A DNA stretch of 64,000 nucleotides from Ehretia macrophylla (Eukaryota > Streptophyta > Magnoliopsida > Boraginales > Ehretiaceae): the NCBI GenBank assembly GCA_037974665.1, contig CM075766.1, positions 47,977,569 to 48,041,568 on the forward strand, read 5' to 3'. The position numbers and the translations under genes were made by a program. Of the stretch, positions 11,547-21,766 are shown piece by piece. The stretch's first letter is position 1. The number at the start of each line of letters is the position of its first letter. Under the pieces are notes generated by a model, which was given only the letters and a program-made list of their open reading frames with translations, was not told where the DNA came from and did not search any database.

Positions 11547-11756
11547 ATGTGCATTGCATACAAGGTTGTAACCTTGCATTCTAGCGTGGTAGCGTTCACG
11601 CACACCGGGCGGCATCGGGCTTGCTGGTACAACCGTGACTACCATTGTCCAATTCCCTCTCTCACTTGGGGGCTAGACTTCCTCGGAGAGTTGGGTCGTA
11701 AGATTTTGGGGTACATCCAGAGTACACCCACTTGGCGTGTTAAGGGGATGATTTGA
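11547..11756 (+). CDS. Conserved 69-codon ORF inside the Tekay-like LTR (doubtful)
   Basis: ATG-started frame of 69 codons in the sense direction of the LTR, ending GMI-stop. Frames of exactly the same length, start and end are in the other three LTR copies: 4673-4882, 32674-32883 and 58835-59044, all on the minus strand with their LTRs. Pairwise differences are about 5-20 of 69 residues, with no clear excess of silent changes, so the open frame may only reflect a conserved DNA module that also occurs in the LARD LTR in another frame. No known domain, signal peptide or membrane segment is evident. Confidence 0.2.
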   Translation: MCIAYKVVTLHSSVVAFTHTGRHRACWYNRDYHCPIPSLTWGLDFLGELGRKILGYIQSTPTWRVKGMI

Positions 11757-11984
11757 AGTCGGCCGCAACAACTGAGAACGAAAGCTCACCGTATCCTTTT
11801 TCTATATGTATAAGTACCCTCGCTTGGTTCCTAGAGGACCTCAAGGAGGAAAGACTAGTAATTGTGTTCCTTTACTTTATATTATTGTTATGTACTTAAT
11901 TGTGTTATATTCATGCTTGGAAAAGGATTTTCATGAGTTGAACCGGAAAATGAGTTTCAAAACTTATTTCTCGTTCCCCCTCGC

Positions 11985-12002
11985 TGAGTTCATAAGGACT
12001 CA
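11985..12002 (+). other. Short stem-loop TGAGT...ACTCA in the LTR
   Basis: Five-base arms around an 8-base loop, in a CCCTCGCTGAGT context. The LARD LTR has a longer stem-loop in the equivalent CCCTCACTGAGT context (14769-14793). It may mark a transcript-end or structural element of the LTR. Confidence 0.5.
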
Positions 12003-12716
12003 CCTTCTTTTATCATCTCAGGTGAAGAAGATCAAGAACAGGTATCTGAGGACGATATGCCTAACGATGATTCCTTGGAGTGATTGCCTGTCCTATGTGC
12101 TTTGCGTGATTATGGCTATTTGTGAACTATGCTACTTGAAGACTATTTCTTTTCATGTTGCTCAATGTTTGTAATGTAAAAGACCCCCGTTGTAATTTAG
12201 GATCTAATTTTGGTTTGTACTGATATTAACTAGACAGACACTAGACACTACTATGGTCATTTTGCTATTATTACTGCTAGTACCTATAATAGGATTATGA
12301 AGTATTAAGTAAGGGCTAAGAAAAATGAACCAACCAAATCTTAAGCAGGTACTCGCTATTAAGCTAAGATCAACAGGTATTTTTGTAACGAGGTTTAACA
12401 AACAAACGAGACATAGTGTTATGCTAGGTTATTAATCAAACGTAACATCGAGATAGTTAGTAGGCGTTTCAATTGATGGTAAATAGTAATCCTAGTTGGA
12501 AATGAAATTGAGATTGAAAAATTTGAGGCGTTTAGAGAATTAGGTTAAACCAAAGAGCCCAATTACAGCCGTTATGCTGCCGGTTTTCTGGAAAATTTTG
12601 GAGTTTAGGCTAAAACATTAAGTGTTAAATCTTCATAAACGGTTAAGTATATGATATGATCTGAATGTTTAGATCACACCCTAGTCTAACCTTATAGGCC
12701 GGGTTGGGGCGTGACA

Positions 12717-12721
12717 CACGG
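12717..12721 (+). repeat. Presumed right target-site duplication (CACGG)
   Basis: The five satellite bases after the LTR end. The left copy is outside the window, so this rests on the 5-bp rule seen for the other elements. Confidence 0.55.
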
Positions 12722-12908
12722 CACCCCGGGCAAGACAACTTCACTTCACGTAGAGGCTGGGCCAGCAAACCTAGGATGTCGGGATTCAGACCAGGTCTCT
12801 GTCGCTCCGGTGACCATAACTTTTGACTCGTAAGGAGTTACGTAGAGCACAGCATACCGTTGGAAAGTACTCCGAGAGCTCTACGATGGGGGCGGCATGC
12901 TTGCTAGG

Positions 12909-12913
12909 ATGCG
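12909..12913 (+). repeat. Target-site duplication ATGCG, left copy (LARD)
   Basis: ATGCG directly before the TG of the LARD, repeated exactly at 19746-19750. Confidence 0.95.
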
Positions 12914-15410
12914 TGTGATACCCCGAACCTAGCATGTATTCAATAGCATTTTAAGTTCATTTAAATTGCATTTTATTGACCTTTCACCTTCTTCGACCAA
13001 ACTAGTTGACTTTTCATCTACATTGACCAACTAGGACAAGGTGGGAATTTTTGTAATGTTTAATAAAAGGAAAACTTAGGATTAGAAATAAAAAAATGCA
13101 ATGTTAAGTTAGTCAAATTTTGGGTCAACTTTGGAATTAAATCTGAACCAATTGGGGAAGAGTTAGGTAGTAAATTATATATGGTTGTAAAGCTCTATGA
13201 GTCTAGTTTATGAGGGTTCAAACCGTTCGTGAATTGGAGTTTTCTAGAAGAAGTTATGGCCGTTTTCGTGAGGTCGCGCATAGCTGTTTTGGTTTAGCGG
13301 GTTGACCGAATTTTGACCTTTGACTTCTTGACATTTTTTTTTTAAATAAGCAGAATGTGCACGAAAAAAAACAGAGAGAAAAAGGCTTGAAACCATGAGG
13401 AAAAGAAGGAGAAAAAAAAAAGAAAATCTCAACTTCAAATCTTCGATTCTTCGCGTGGGCTTGTGCGGGGTGGTTTCCGAGGCACTCTACGAGGTTTTCC
13501 TAGCGTCTAGGAGCGTCTAAGGTGAGGGAAGCATGTTATTTGCGCATTTATACGTTGTATATGTTAACTTTGTCAATTTTTAGATTTATCCGTAGATCGT
13601 TATTTAAAGCGATTTGATGCTTCTAAAATGTTCCTTAGCATTTGTAGAACATGTATTTATAGCTTTGTAACATTTTCTGCAGTTAAATGTTGTGATTGCA
13701 AATTAAATTGTGAAATGAATAGTATTTTATGAATAGTAAAACCTTGAAACGTTGAAATTGCACTGTTATGCTTTCCGTTGATGTAGAAATGTGCTAGGTA
13801 TGCTAGAATGCTAAAATGTGTGGTTTGTTTGGGTTGCGTAGTGGAAAAAACGAGAATTAAGCCTTTGGGAAAGTTGGGGTCGTTTTGGTCGACTTTTACG
13901 TTTTCTCGTTTTGCGTGTTGACATTGTTTCGGGAGGCCATGGAAGCACTTTTGGTGCGATTATGGCGTTGGTTGGGTGTTTGGTTGATATAGTTGTAGTT
14001 CAAACGAGAAAGGGGGAAATCTGGGCTTTGCGCGAGTTCTAGGGTAAAGTAAGGTTTCGGGGTCTTTAGACGTGCCTTATGGTGACCTAGGAGGGTTGGC
14101 GAAGTCGGTTTCCAGAACTCTTGGCTCGTTTGGAAATGGTAGCATTTTGATAGTTGGGGCCGATTTGTGTTTTTGTGTGTTTTCTTGTCTTTATGCTTAT
14201 AGAATGTTTAGAATTACTTGGAATACTTGTTTGAGTTGTTTTGGATTGAATTACTTATCAAATTGCTGCTATTGCGTGCGAGAGTAACCTACTTTGTTAT
14301 TCTTTCACGTGTGGCTTTATCGCTTGTTTATCGCCTTGTATCGAGTCTTGCATTGCATAGTGTCTCGCGCGTGAGTGATGGGCCTCTCTGGGTAGCCTTG
14401 GGTTGCCAGTGTTGGTTGCTCTAGCTCCGCTGCTATTCCCTTTCTCGCTTGGGTTGCCTCCCAGGGAGATTTGGGTCGTAGGATTGATGGATACTTCCGG
14501 GGTATTCCAAACTGGTGTTATAAGGTGGTTTGGGCCGGCGCGTCATCGTTAAAGTCATCGAAATCGTGATCGGTACATTACTCGCTCGAGTGAACCATAG
14601 CCTTCAAAGTGTGGTATAGCTTTGATTGGTTGTGTTAATGCTTTCTTTAGTTGTTTAATTGTATTGTTGTTTATATTGAATGCCTTTTATTGATTGTATT
14701 GCTTAATTGTACCTATTTGCATTGCACGATCTTCTTTCTCTCCAATTCGATATTTGTCTCGCCCTCACTGAGTATACGTGTTGTGTATACTCACTCCTCA
14801 CCACCACATTTTAGGAAATGCCCTGTTAGCTGGAAAGTTCGTGATTTCGTGAAAGTCCGTGCTTGAAGAGTTGTCTTGAGTGCCTATGTAACTTGAGTTG
14901 TCAAAGTTGTCAAGTTGTATGCTTTTATGTTGTATGTAATTATTGTTAAAAGAAATGTAATATAAATCTAGCTATGTAGTTGGAATGGTTTGATAAGTTA
15001 GATTATGTATATAGTTAATGTAGCTTAACTTCAATGCATGGCTGTAATGTCCAAAGGAAAAGAATTAGAATGGCATGATAGTTTATTTTATGCAGTAGCT
15101 TTGTATGGTTTAATTGCCTAAATTGAATGTACTTGTCAAAATGAAAAGATAGGTTAGTTTTTAAATTGGAAATGTATGTATACTTGCTGAGTTTAAATTG
15201 TTGAGAATCGAGGCTCGGATGGCCTTGAGGAAGTTTTGTATGGTTGGACACGGTGGCAGTCCATTTATATGCTATTACAGGTTTTGCATTTCGCCTATAA
15301 ACAGGGGAGACTCCGTCCGTTTTCCCTGAAAATTTTGCCCGGGTTTGGTTTGGGTTGTGATTAGTTTGATTGATAGAACTCCCGGTCTCGAGAGGGATCG
15401 GGGTGTCACA
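12914..15410 (+). repeat. 5' LTR of the LARD, 2497 bp
   Basis: Begins TGTGATACCCCGAACC and ends GATCGGGGTGTCACA. Nearly identical to 17250-19745. A 61-90% comparable relative lies at 60634-63230, close in the second half and divergent near the start. ORFs of 68-78 codons inside are identical or nearly so in both LTRs simply because the LTRs are. Confidence 0.95.
14769..14793 (+). other. Stem-loop with 9-bp arms in the LARD 5' LTR
   Basis: TGAGTATAC and GTATACTCA are perfect inverted arms around GTGTTGT. Also present at 19104-19128 and in the diverged LTR copy at 62638-62662. Confidence 0.75.
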
Positions 15411-15412
15411 GG

Positions 15413-15424
15413 TGGTATCAAAGC
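15413..15424 (+). other. Primer-binding site of the LARD, one mismatch
   Basis: TGGTATCAAAGC, two bases after the LTR, is the initiator-Met site with one G-to-A change relative to the copies at 772 and 63233. Confidence 0.82.
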
Positions 15425-15898
15425 TTATTTAGCTCATAAGCCGGGACAGGGTCCTCGGTCTGGTGTGTAGTGACCCTTAAATGTGTGCTTGTTAACTGTG
15501 TCTTGAAAGTGTATGCTTTTATGTGAGATTATGTGTCTTGACATGAATGTGTGCTCCTATGTGATATAGTTATGTGTTTTGTGTTAATTGTGTGCTAAGT
15601 GAAGTAAAGTGTCTAGTTGTGCATTGAATTGACCTATCGAATCGACCTCGTGGATTGTTATTTGCTTGAAGTATTGCTTTTAATGTGTGTACTGAAATGT
15701 CTTGAATTAGCTATGCCGTGATTTGAATTGATTATGCTGTGCTTGACTTGATTGTTATGCTTGAGTGACTTTGTTAAATAAACTATATTGTAAACTTGCT
15801 GGCATAATAGCTTAATGCATATGTATAACTGTGATATATTGGCATTCATACATGTCCTATTGAAATGGTAAGTAAGTCCTCTTCCTCCCCTGAAGAAA

Positions 15899-16378
15899 GT
15901 GGTTCACCGCTGGCTTTTCAAGGTGTATGGATTGGCAGGAAATGAATGGCATTTGACTAGCCTTTATTTGGGAATTGGTGATTGCTTTTGGAGCTCGGTT
16001 ATTGGCGAATCCCTTTGGTCCTTCTCTGTGCTTAACAGTTGCGAAAGAGTAGCTTTCTCTTGGGGTTTTAATTGGGTGTTCTCTGGAACATTCTTTGGTT
16101 TTCATAACGGGTGTTCTTTGGGGACTTTTGTTGGCACTTCTCGGTGGACTTGGTTAATGGGATTTCAATCGGCCTTACTGCATGGTATTATCTATGGCAT
16201 ATGTGTCTCGGTCTTTATTGGAGTGTTACTGGTATTCCTTATTGGAAATTCTTCAATGGCATTCTCTAGGATTCTCAGTGGCCAATTATTTAGTATTACT
16301 TATTGGGCAATTCTTGGTACTTTCTTACTGGAGCATTGTTTGGGTATTTTCTTTGGCATCCCTCAGTTGGTTTGGTAA
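15899..16378 (+). CDS. Unidentified 159-codon open frame in the LARD interior (doubtful)
   Basis: The longest open frame of the LARD interior. It starts at GTG, not ATG. The translation is rich in Phe, Leu, Gly, Trp and Ser, giving several apparently hydrophobic stretches, which is what TTGG/ATTC/TCTT-rich DNA yields in this frame. Overlapping frames (16182-16481 and 16426-16836) are open for the same reason. No family is recognised, and most likely it is not a gene. Confidence 0.12.
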   Translation: MVHRWLFKVYGLAGNEWHLTSLYLGIGDCFWSSVIGESLWSFSVLNSCERVAFSWGFNWVFSGTFFGFHNGCSLGTFVGTSRWTWLMGFQSALLHGIIYGICVSVFIGVLLVFLIGNSSMAFSRILSGQLFSITYWAILGTFLLEHCLGIFFGIPQLVW

Positions 16379-17236
16379 CTGGAATCCCTATCAGACTTAT
16401 TGTATAATACTACTTATGGTATTCTTTGAAATTCTTATTAGGCATTCTCTTGGTATTTTCCTTGTTGGCAAAGTTGTATGAAGTTCTCACTTGGCAAACA
16501 GTGAAGAGGACTCAGAGTTTGGTTTCGGTATATTGTTCATCAGTTCGGTGTTTATCCTTGGAGTTTTCGTCCATCTGGGAAACTATGTTTGTTATTCAAC
16601 TTGGTTGTCTTATTGGGCACGTTATATTTTCTCTGTTATTTCCTTTGACATTCCTCTCAGCATTTGATAGCAAAACTCGGAATCTAATTAGTTGTTCCAT
16701 GGGGTTATTATTTGGAAGGCTTCTTTGGAACTTTGGAAATATATTTGATTGGGTTCTTGGTATTTTCTTCAGCACTCTTAACAGGGAATTCTTCTATGAA
16801 ATCCATGACCAGCGGGGTACTTCTTTGGACCTCTAGATAGAATCTTTGTTTGAGCTTTTATTTGGCTTCTTGCTTGGGAATTCTCGGGCAGTAACAGTTA
16901 GACTTCTATTGGAGATTCGTGCGTGAGGTATTCTTCTTGTCGTTATTGTGTGGTATTAATGACATCTACAGTATCTTTGCTTTAGTCTTTATTGGTATTA
17001 TCTCGGCGTTTCTGGTTGGAATTTATTCTTCTTAGGTATTCGTGTCAACGGGATTCTTGTACGGTATCTGCATTTGAGCTTCTATTTGGCGTTACTACTT
17101 GGCATTTCTACTTGACCTTTCCTATTGGTCATCTTTATTAAATACTTTTTCAGTAGCTAATGAAGACTAGTCAGAGTTGGATTGTAGATGATGCAGAGTC
17201 CTATTGGAAGAAGAATTGCGAGGACGCAATTGTTTT

Positions 17237-17249
17237 AAGGGGGGAAGGA
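17237..17249 (+). other. Polypurine tract of the LARD
   Basis: AAGGGGGGAAGGA directly against the TG of the 3' LTR, preceded by TTTT. Confidence 0.92.
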
Positions 17250-19745
17250 TGTGATACCCCGAACCTGACATGTATTCAATAGCATTTTAAGTTCATTTAA
17301 ATTGCATTTTATTGACCTTTCACCTTCTTTGACCAAACTAGTTGACTTTTCATCTACATTGACCAACTAGGACAAGGTGGGAATTTTTGTAATGTTTAAT
17401 AAAAGGCAAACTTAGGATTAGAAATAAAAAAATGCAATGTTAAGTTAGTCAAATTTTGGGTCAACTTTGGAATTAAATCTGAACCAATTGGGGAAGAGTT
17501 AGGTAGCAAATTATATATGGTTGTAAAGCTCTATGAGTCTAGTTTATGAGGGTTCAAACCGTTCGTGAATTGGAGTTTTCTAGAAGAAGTTATGGCCGTT
17601 TTCGTGAGGTCGCGCATAGCTGTTTTGGTTTAGCGGGTTGACCGAATTTTGACCTTTGACTTCTTGACATTTTTTTTTAAATAAGCAGAATGTGCACGAA
17701 AAAAAACAGAGAGAAAAAGGCTTGAAACCATGAGGAAAAGAAGGAGAAAAAAAAAAGAAAATCTCAACTTCAAATCTTCGATTCTTCGCGTGGGCTTGTG
17801 CGGGGTGGTTTCCGAGGCACTCTACGAGGTTTTCCTAGCGTCTAGGAGCGTCTAAGGTGAGGGAAGCATGTTATTTGCACATTTATACGTTGTATATGTT
17901 AACTTTGTCAATTTTTAGATTTATCCGTAGATCGTTATTTAAAGCGATTTGATGCTTCTAGAATGTTCCTTAGCATTTGTAGAACATGTATTTATAGCTT
18001 TGTAACATTTTCTGCGGTTAAATGTTGTGATTGCAAATTAAATTGTGAAATGAATAGTGTTTTATGAATAGTAAAACCTTGAAACGTTAAAATTGCGCTG
18101 TTATGCTTTCCGTTGATGTAGAAACGTGCTAGGTATGCTAGAATGCTAAAATGTGTGGTTTGTTTGGGTTGCGTAGTGGAAAAAACGAGAATTAAGCCTT
18201 TGGGAAAGTTGGGGTCGTTTTGGTCGACTTTTACGTTTTCTCGTTTTGCGTGTTGGCATTGTTTCGGGAGGCCATGGAAGCACTTTTGGTGCGATTATGG
18301 CGTTGGTTGGGTGTTTGGTTGATATAGTTGTAGTTCAAACGAGAAAGGGGGAAATCAGGGCTTTGCGCGAGTTCTAGGGTAAAGTAAGGTTTCGGGGTCT
18401 TTAGACGTGCCTTATGGTGACCTAGGAGGGTTGGCGAAGTCGGTTTCCAGAACTCTTGGCTCGTTTGGAAATGGTAGCATTTTGATAGTTGGGGCCGATT
18501 TGTGTTTTTGTGTGTTTTCTTGTCTTTATGCTTATAGAATGTTTAGAATTACTTGGAATACTTGTTTGAGTTGTTTTGGATTGAATTACTTATCAAATTG
18601 CTGCTATTGCGTGCGAGAGTAACCTACTTTGTTATTCTTTCACGTGTGGCTTTATCGCTTGTTTATCGCCTTGTATCGAGTCTTGCATTGCATAGTGTCT
18701 CGCGCGTGAGTGATGGGCCTCTCTGGGTAGCCTTGGGTTGCCAGTGTTGGTTGCTCTAGCTCCGCTGCTATTCCCTTTCTCGCTTGGGTTGCCTCCCAGG
18801 GAGATTTGGGTCGTAGGATTGATGGATACTTCCGGGGTATTCCAAACTGGTGTTATAAGGTGGTTTGGGCCGGCGCGTCATCGTTAAAGTCATCGAAATC
18901 GTGATCGGTACATTACTCGCTCGAGTGAACCATAGCCTTCAAAGTGTGGTATAGCTTTGATTGGTTGTGTTAATGCTTTCTTTAGTTGTTTAATTGTATT
19001 GTTGTTTATATTGAATGCCTTTTATTGATTGTATTGCTTAATTGTACCTATTTGCATTGCACGATCTTCTTTCTCTCCAATTCGATATTTGTCTCGCCCT
19101 CACTGAGTATACGTGTTGTGTATACTCACTCCTCACCACCACATTTCAGGAAATGCCCTGTTAGCTGGAAAGTTCGTGATTTCGTGAAAGTCCGTGCTTG
19201 AAGAGTTGTCTTGAGTGCCTATGTAACTTGAGTTGTCAAAGTTGTCAAGTTGTATGCTTTTATGTTGTATGTAATTATTGTTAAAAGAAATGTAATATAA
19301 ATCTAGCTATGTAGTTGGAATGGTTTGATAAGTTAGATTATGTATATAGTTAATGTAGCTTAACTTCAATGCATGGCTGTAATGTCCAAAGGAAAAGAAT
19401 TAGAATGGCATGATAGTTTATTTTATGCAGTAGCTTTGTATGGTTTAATTGCCTAAATTGAATGTACTTGTCAAAATGAAAAGATAGGTTAGTTTTTAAA
19501 TTGGAAATGTATGTATACTTGCTGAGTTTAAATTGTTGAGAACCGAGGCTCGGATGGCCTTGAGGAAGTTTTGTATGGTTGGACACGGTGGTGGTCCATT
19601 TATATGCTATTACAGGTTTTGCATTTCGCCTATAAACAGGGGAGACTCCGTCCGTTTTCCCTAAAAATTTTGCCCGGGTTTGGTTTGGGTTGTGATTAGT
19701 TTGATTGATAGAACTCCCGGCCTCGAGAGGGATCGGGGTGTCACA
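17250..19745 (+). repeat. 3' LTR of the LARD, 2496 bp
   Basis: Near-identical copy of 12914-15410 ending GATCGGGGTGTCACA, with the stem-loop at 19104-19128. Confidence 0.95.
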
Positions 19746-19750
19746 ATGCG
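19746..19750 (+). repeat. Target-site duplication ATGCG, right copy (LARD)
   Basis: Exact match to 12909-12913. Removing the element and one copy restores normal satellite phase. Confidence 0.95.
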
Positions 19751-20686
19751 CCTATTTTCGGATCCCAAAATCGAACATTTTTATCATTTTTTGGACACTT
19801 TTCTTCTTTTGCGTTGTTTTTCCATCCCAGATCGTACATCGTGAGCCGTGAAAAGGACGACAACCTTATCCACCATATTTCTATTATCGAATCCCTCAGC
19901 ACCTCGGGCAATACAACTTCACATCACGAAGAGACTCGGCCCGCAAACCGAGGACGTGGGGCTTGGGACCAGGTCTCCGTAACTCCGGTGCCCATAACTT
20001 TTGATCCGCAAGGAGTTACGCGGAGCACAGCATACCGTTGGAAAGCTCTCCGAGAGATTTACGACGGGGGCAGCAAGCTTGCTCGGCTGTGCCTATTTTT
20101 CATAGCCCAAAATGGGTAACGTTTTCATCAGTTTTGGGACGCCATTCTTCTTTTGCGCAGTTTTTCCTTCCCGGATCTTACGTCGTGCACCGCGAAAAGG
20201 ACGACAATCTAATCCATCACATTTCTATTATCGAATCCCATGGAATCTTGGGCAAGACAACTTCGCTTCGCATAGAGGCTGGGCCCGCAAACCGAGGGCG
20301 TAGGGTTTGGGACCAGGTTTCCGTCGCTCCGGTGCCCATAACTTTTGATCCGTAAGGAGTTACGGGGAGCACAACATATCGTTGGAAAGCTCTCCGAGAG
20401 CTCTACGACGGGGACAGCAAGCCTACTCAGCTGTGCCTATTTTCAGAGCCCAAAATTGAACGTTTAATCAGTTTCGGGACACTTTTTCTTCTTTTGCGCT
20501 ACTTTTCCGTCCCGAACCGTACGTCATGCGCCGCGAATAGGACGACAACCTAATCCATCACATTTATATTATCGAATCCCATGGCACCTTGGGCAAGACA
20601 ACTACGCTTCATGTAGAGGCTGGGCCTACAAACCGAGGGCGTAGGGATTAGGATCAGGTCTCCGTCGCTCCGGTGCCCATAACTTT

Positions 20687-21027
20687 TGATCCGTAAGGAG
20701 TTACGCAGAGCACAGTATACCGTTGGAAATCTCTCTGAGAGCTCTACGACGGAGGCAACAAGCCTGCTCGGCTGCGCCTGTTTTTGGATCCCAAAATCGA
20801 ACATTTTTATCAGTTTCAGGATACTTTTCTTCTTTTGCTTTATTTTTTCGTCCCGGATCATACGTAGTGAGCCTCGAAAAGGACGACAACCTAATACATC
20901 ACATTTTTATTATCGAATACCACGGCAACTTGGGCAAGACAACTTCTCTTCACGTAGAGATTGGGCCTGCAAACCAAGGGCGTGGGGCTTGGGACCAACT
21001 CTCAGTCCCTCCGGTGCCCATAACTTT
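20687..21027 (+). repeat. Representative 341-bp satellite monomer (regional GTAGTGAG subtype)
   Basis: One exact 341-base period from anchor to anchor. It is of the regional subtype with TTGCTTT/CTCTATTTTTTC, CGTAGTGAG and AATACATCAC. The length is about twice 170 bp, near a dinucleosome, but I see no similarity between the two halves. Confidence 0.85.
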
Positions 21028-21751
21028 TGATCCGTAAGAAGTTACATAGAGCACAGCATAACGTTGGAAAGCTCTCCGAGAGCACTATGATGAGGGCAAC
21101 AAGCCTGCTCTGCTGCGCCTATTTTTGGATCCAAAAATCAAACGTTTTTATCAATTTCGGGACACTTTTATTCTTTTGCTCTATTTTTTCATCCCGGATT
21201 GTACGTAGTGAGCCTCGAAAAGGACGACAACCTAATACATCACATTTCTATTATCGAATACCATGGCACCTTGGGCAAGACAACTTCACTTCACGTAGAG
21301 GCTGGGCCCGCAAACCGAGGGCATGGGGCTTGGGACTAGGTCTATGTCGCTCCGGTGCCCATAACTTTTGATTCGCAAGGAGTTACTCGTCGTGCAGCAT
21401 ACCATTGGAAAGCTCTCCGAGAGCTCTACGATGGGGGTAGCAAGCCTACTAGGCTGCGCCTATTTTCGTAGCCCAAAATCGAACATTTTCATCAGTTTCG
21501 GGACACTTTTCTTCTTTTGTGCGGTTTTTCCATCCCAGATCTTACGTCGTGAGCCGCGAAAAGGACGACAACCTAATCCATCACATTTCTTTTATCGAAT
21601 CCCATGGCACCTTGGGCAAGACAACTTCGCTTCACGAAGAGGCTGGGCCCGCAAACCGAGGGCATGGGGCTTGGGACCAGGTCTCCGTCGCTCCGGTGCC
21701 TATAACTTTTGATTCGTAAGGAGTTACGCGGCGCACAGCATACCGTTGGAA

Positions 21752-21766
21752 AGCTCTCCGAGAGCT
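21752..21766 (+). other. Dyad-symmetric motif of the satellite (example)
   Basis: AGCTCTC and GAGAGCT form 7-bp perfect arms around one C. The motif recurs in most monomers at the same place, sometimes with one arm changed. Confidence 0.75.

Larger units (their letters stand above)
1..12716 (+). mobile_element. Ty3/gypsy chromovirus (Tekay/Del-like), 5'-truncated by the window, degenerate
   Basis: Element in standard order: partial 5' LTR (1-754), primer-binding site (772-783), gag-pol frame (1028-9095 with an insertion), polypurine tract (9123-9135), 3' LTR (9136-12716). The order protease, reverse transcriptase, RNase H, integrase identifies Ty3/gypsy. Two CCHC knuckles, a GPF/Y module and a chromodomain-like tail after integrase, with LTRs over 3.5 kb, fit the Tekay/Del chromovirus lineage. 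By eye the two LTRs differ at roughly 26-30 places over the 754 comparable bases (about 96%), so the insertion is not recent. Six in-frame stops and a nested solo LTR make it non-autonomous. It sits in satellite DNA, which resumes at 12717. Confidence 0.93.
9136..12716 (+). repeat. 3' LTR of the Tekay-like element, 3581 bp
   Basis: Begins TGTGAGGCCC after the polypurine tract and ends GGGGCGTGACA. Its last 750 bases match the partial 5' LTR at 1-754. Relatives in antisense orientation are at 3719-7266, 31698-35265 and 57862-60633. It holds a pyrimidine tract, a conserved 69-codon frame and a short stem-loop, described separately. I could not place a TATA box or polyadenylation signal with confidence. 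Confidence 0.93.
12717..12913 (+). repeat. 341-bp satellite, segment A (partial monomer)
   Basis: About 197 bases of one satellite monomer between two retrotransposons. They run from the CACGGCACC region through AACTTTTGA and the CCGTTGGAAAG block to CTAGGATGCG. The monomer continues in phase after the LARD at 19751. This shows that the array extended leftward before the Tekay-like element and the LARD arrived. Confidence 0.93.
15411..17249 (+). other. LARD internal region without recognisable coding capacity
   Basis: 1839 bases. The first 450 carry the primer-binding site and a T/G-rich leader related to 63231-63604. From about 15900 to 17150 the sequence is a degenerate mosaic of TTGG, ATTC and TCTTGG-like words, as if built from a decayed short repeat. 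No retrotransposon domain is seen in any frame. The end has a GAGGACGCAATTG context before the polypurine tract, resembling the 3' end of Tekay-like pol elements. Confidence 0.85.
12914..19745 (+). mobile_element. Complete non-autonomous LTR element (LARD-type), 6832 bp
   Basis: Two LTRs of about 2.5 kb enclose a 1839-bp internal region with a primer-binding site next to the 5' LTR and a polypurine tract against the 3' LTR, but no gag, protease, RT or integrase. Both ends are TG...CA with perfect 5-bp duplications in satellite DNA. This is the structure of a large retrotransposon derivative mobilised by enzymes supplied elsewhere. By eye the LTRs differ at about 21 substitutions and one T-run length change, mostly transitions. 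With 1.3e-8 substitutions per site per year, a rate often used for plant LTRs, that is about 0.3 Myr; the rate is assumed. Confidence 0.93.

Noticed and set aside
12717..13000. Insertion hot spot within the satellite monomer
   Set aside because: The four insertion sites (CACGG, ATGCG, CGTCG, AGTTA) fall at different monomer positions; too few to show preference.
14072..15251. Identical small ORFs in 12914-15410 and 17250-19745
   Set aside because: They are duplicated because the two LTRs are near-identical; no domain and no independent conservation.
15899..16836. Possible membrane protein in the LARD interior
   Set aside because: Apparent hydrophobicity comes from a T/G-rich degenerate repeat; three overlapping frames look the same, with no supporting homology recognised.
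20687..21027. Internal half-repeat (2 x 170 bp) in the monomer
   Set aside because: Comparing the two halves by eye gave no convincing alignment.
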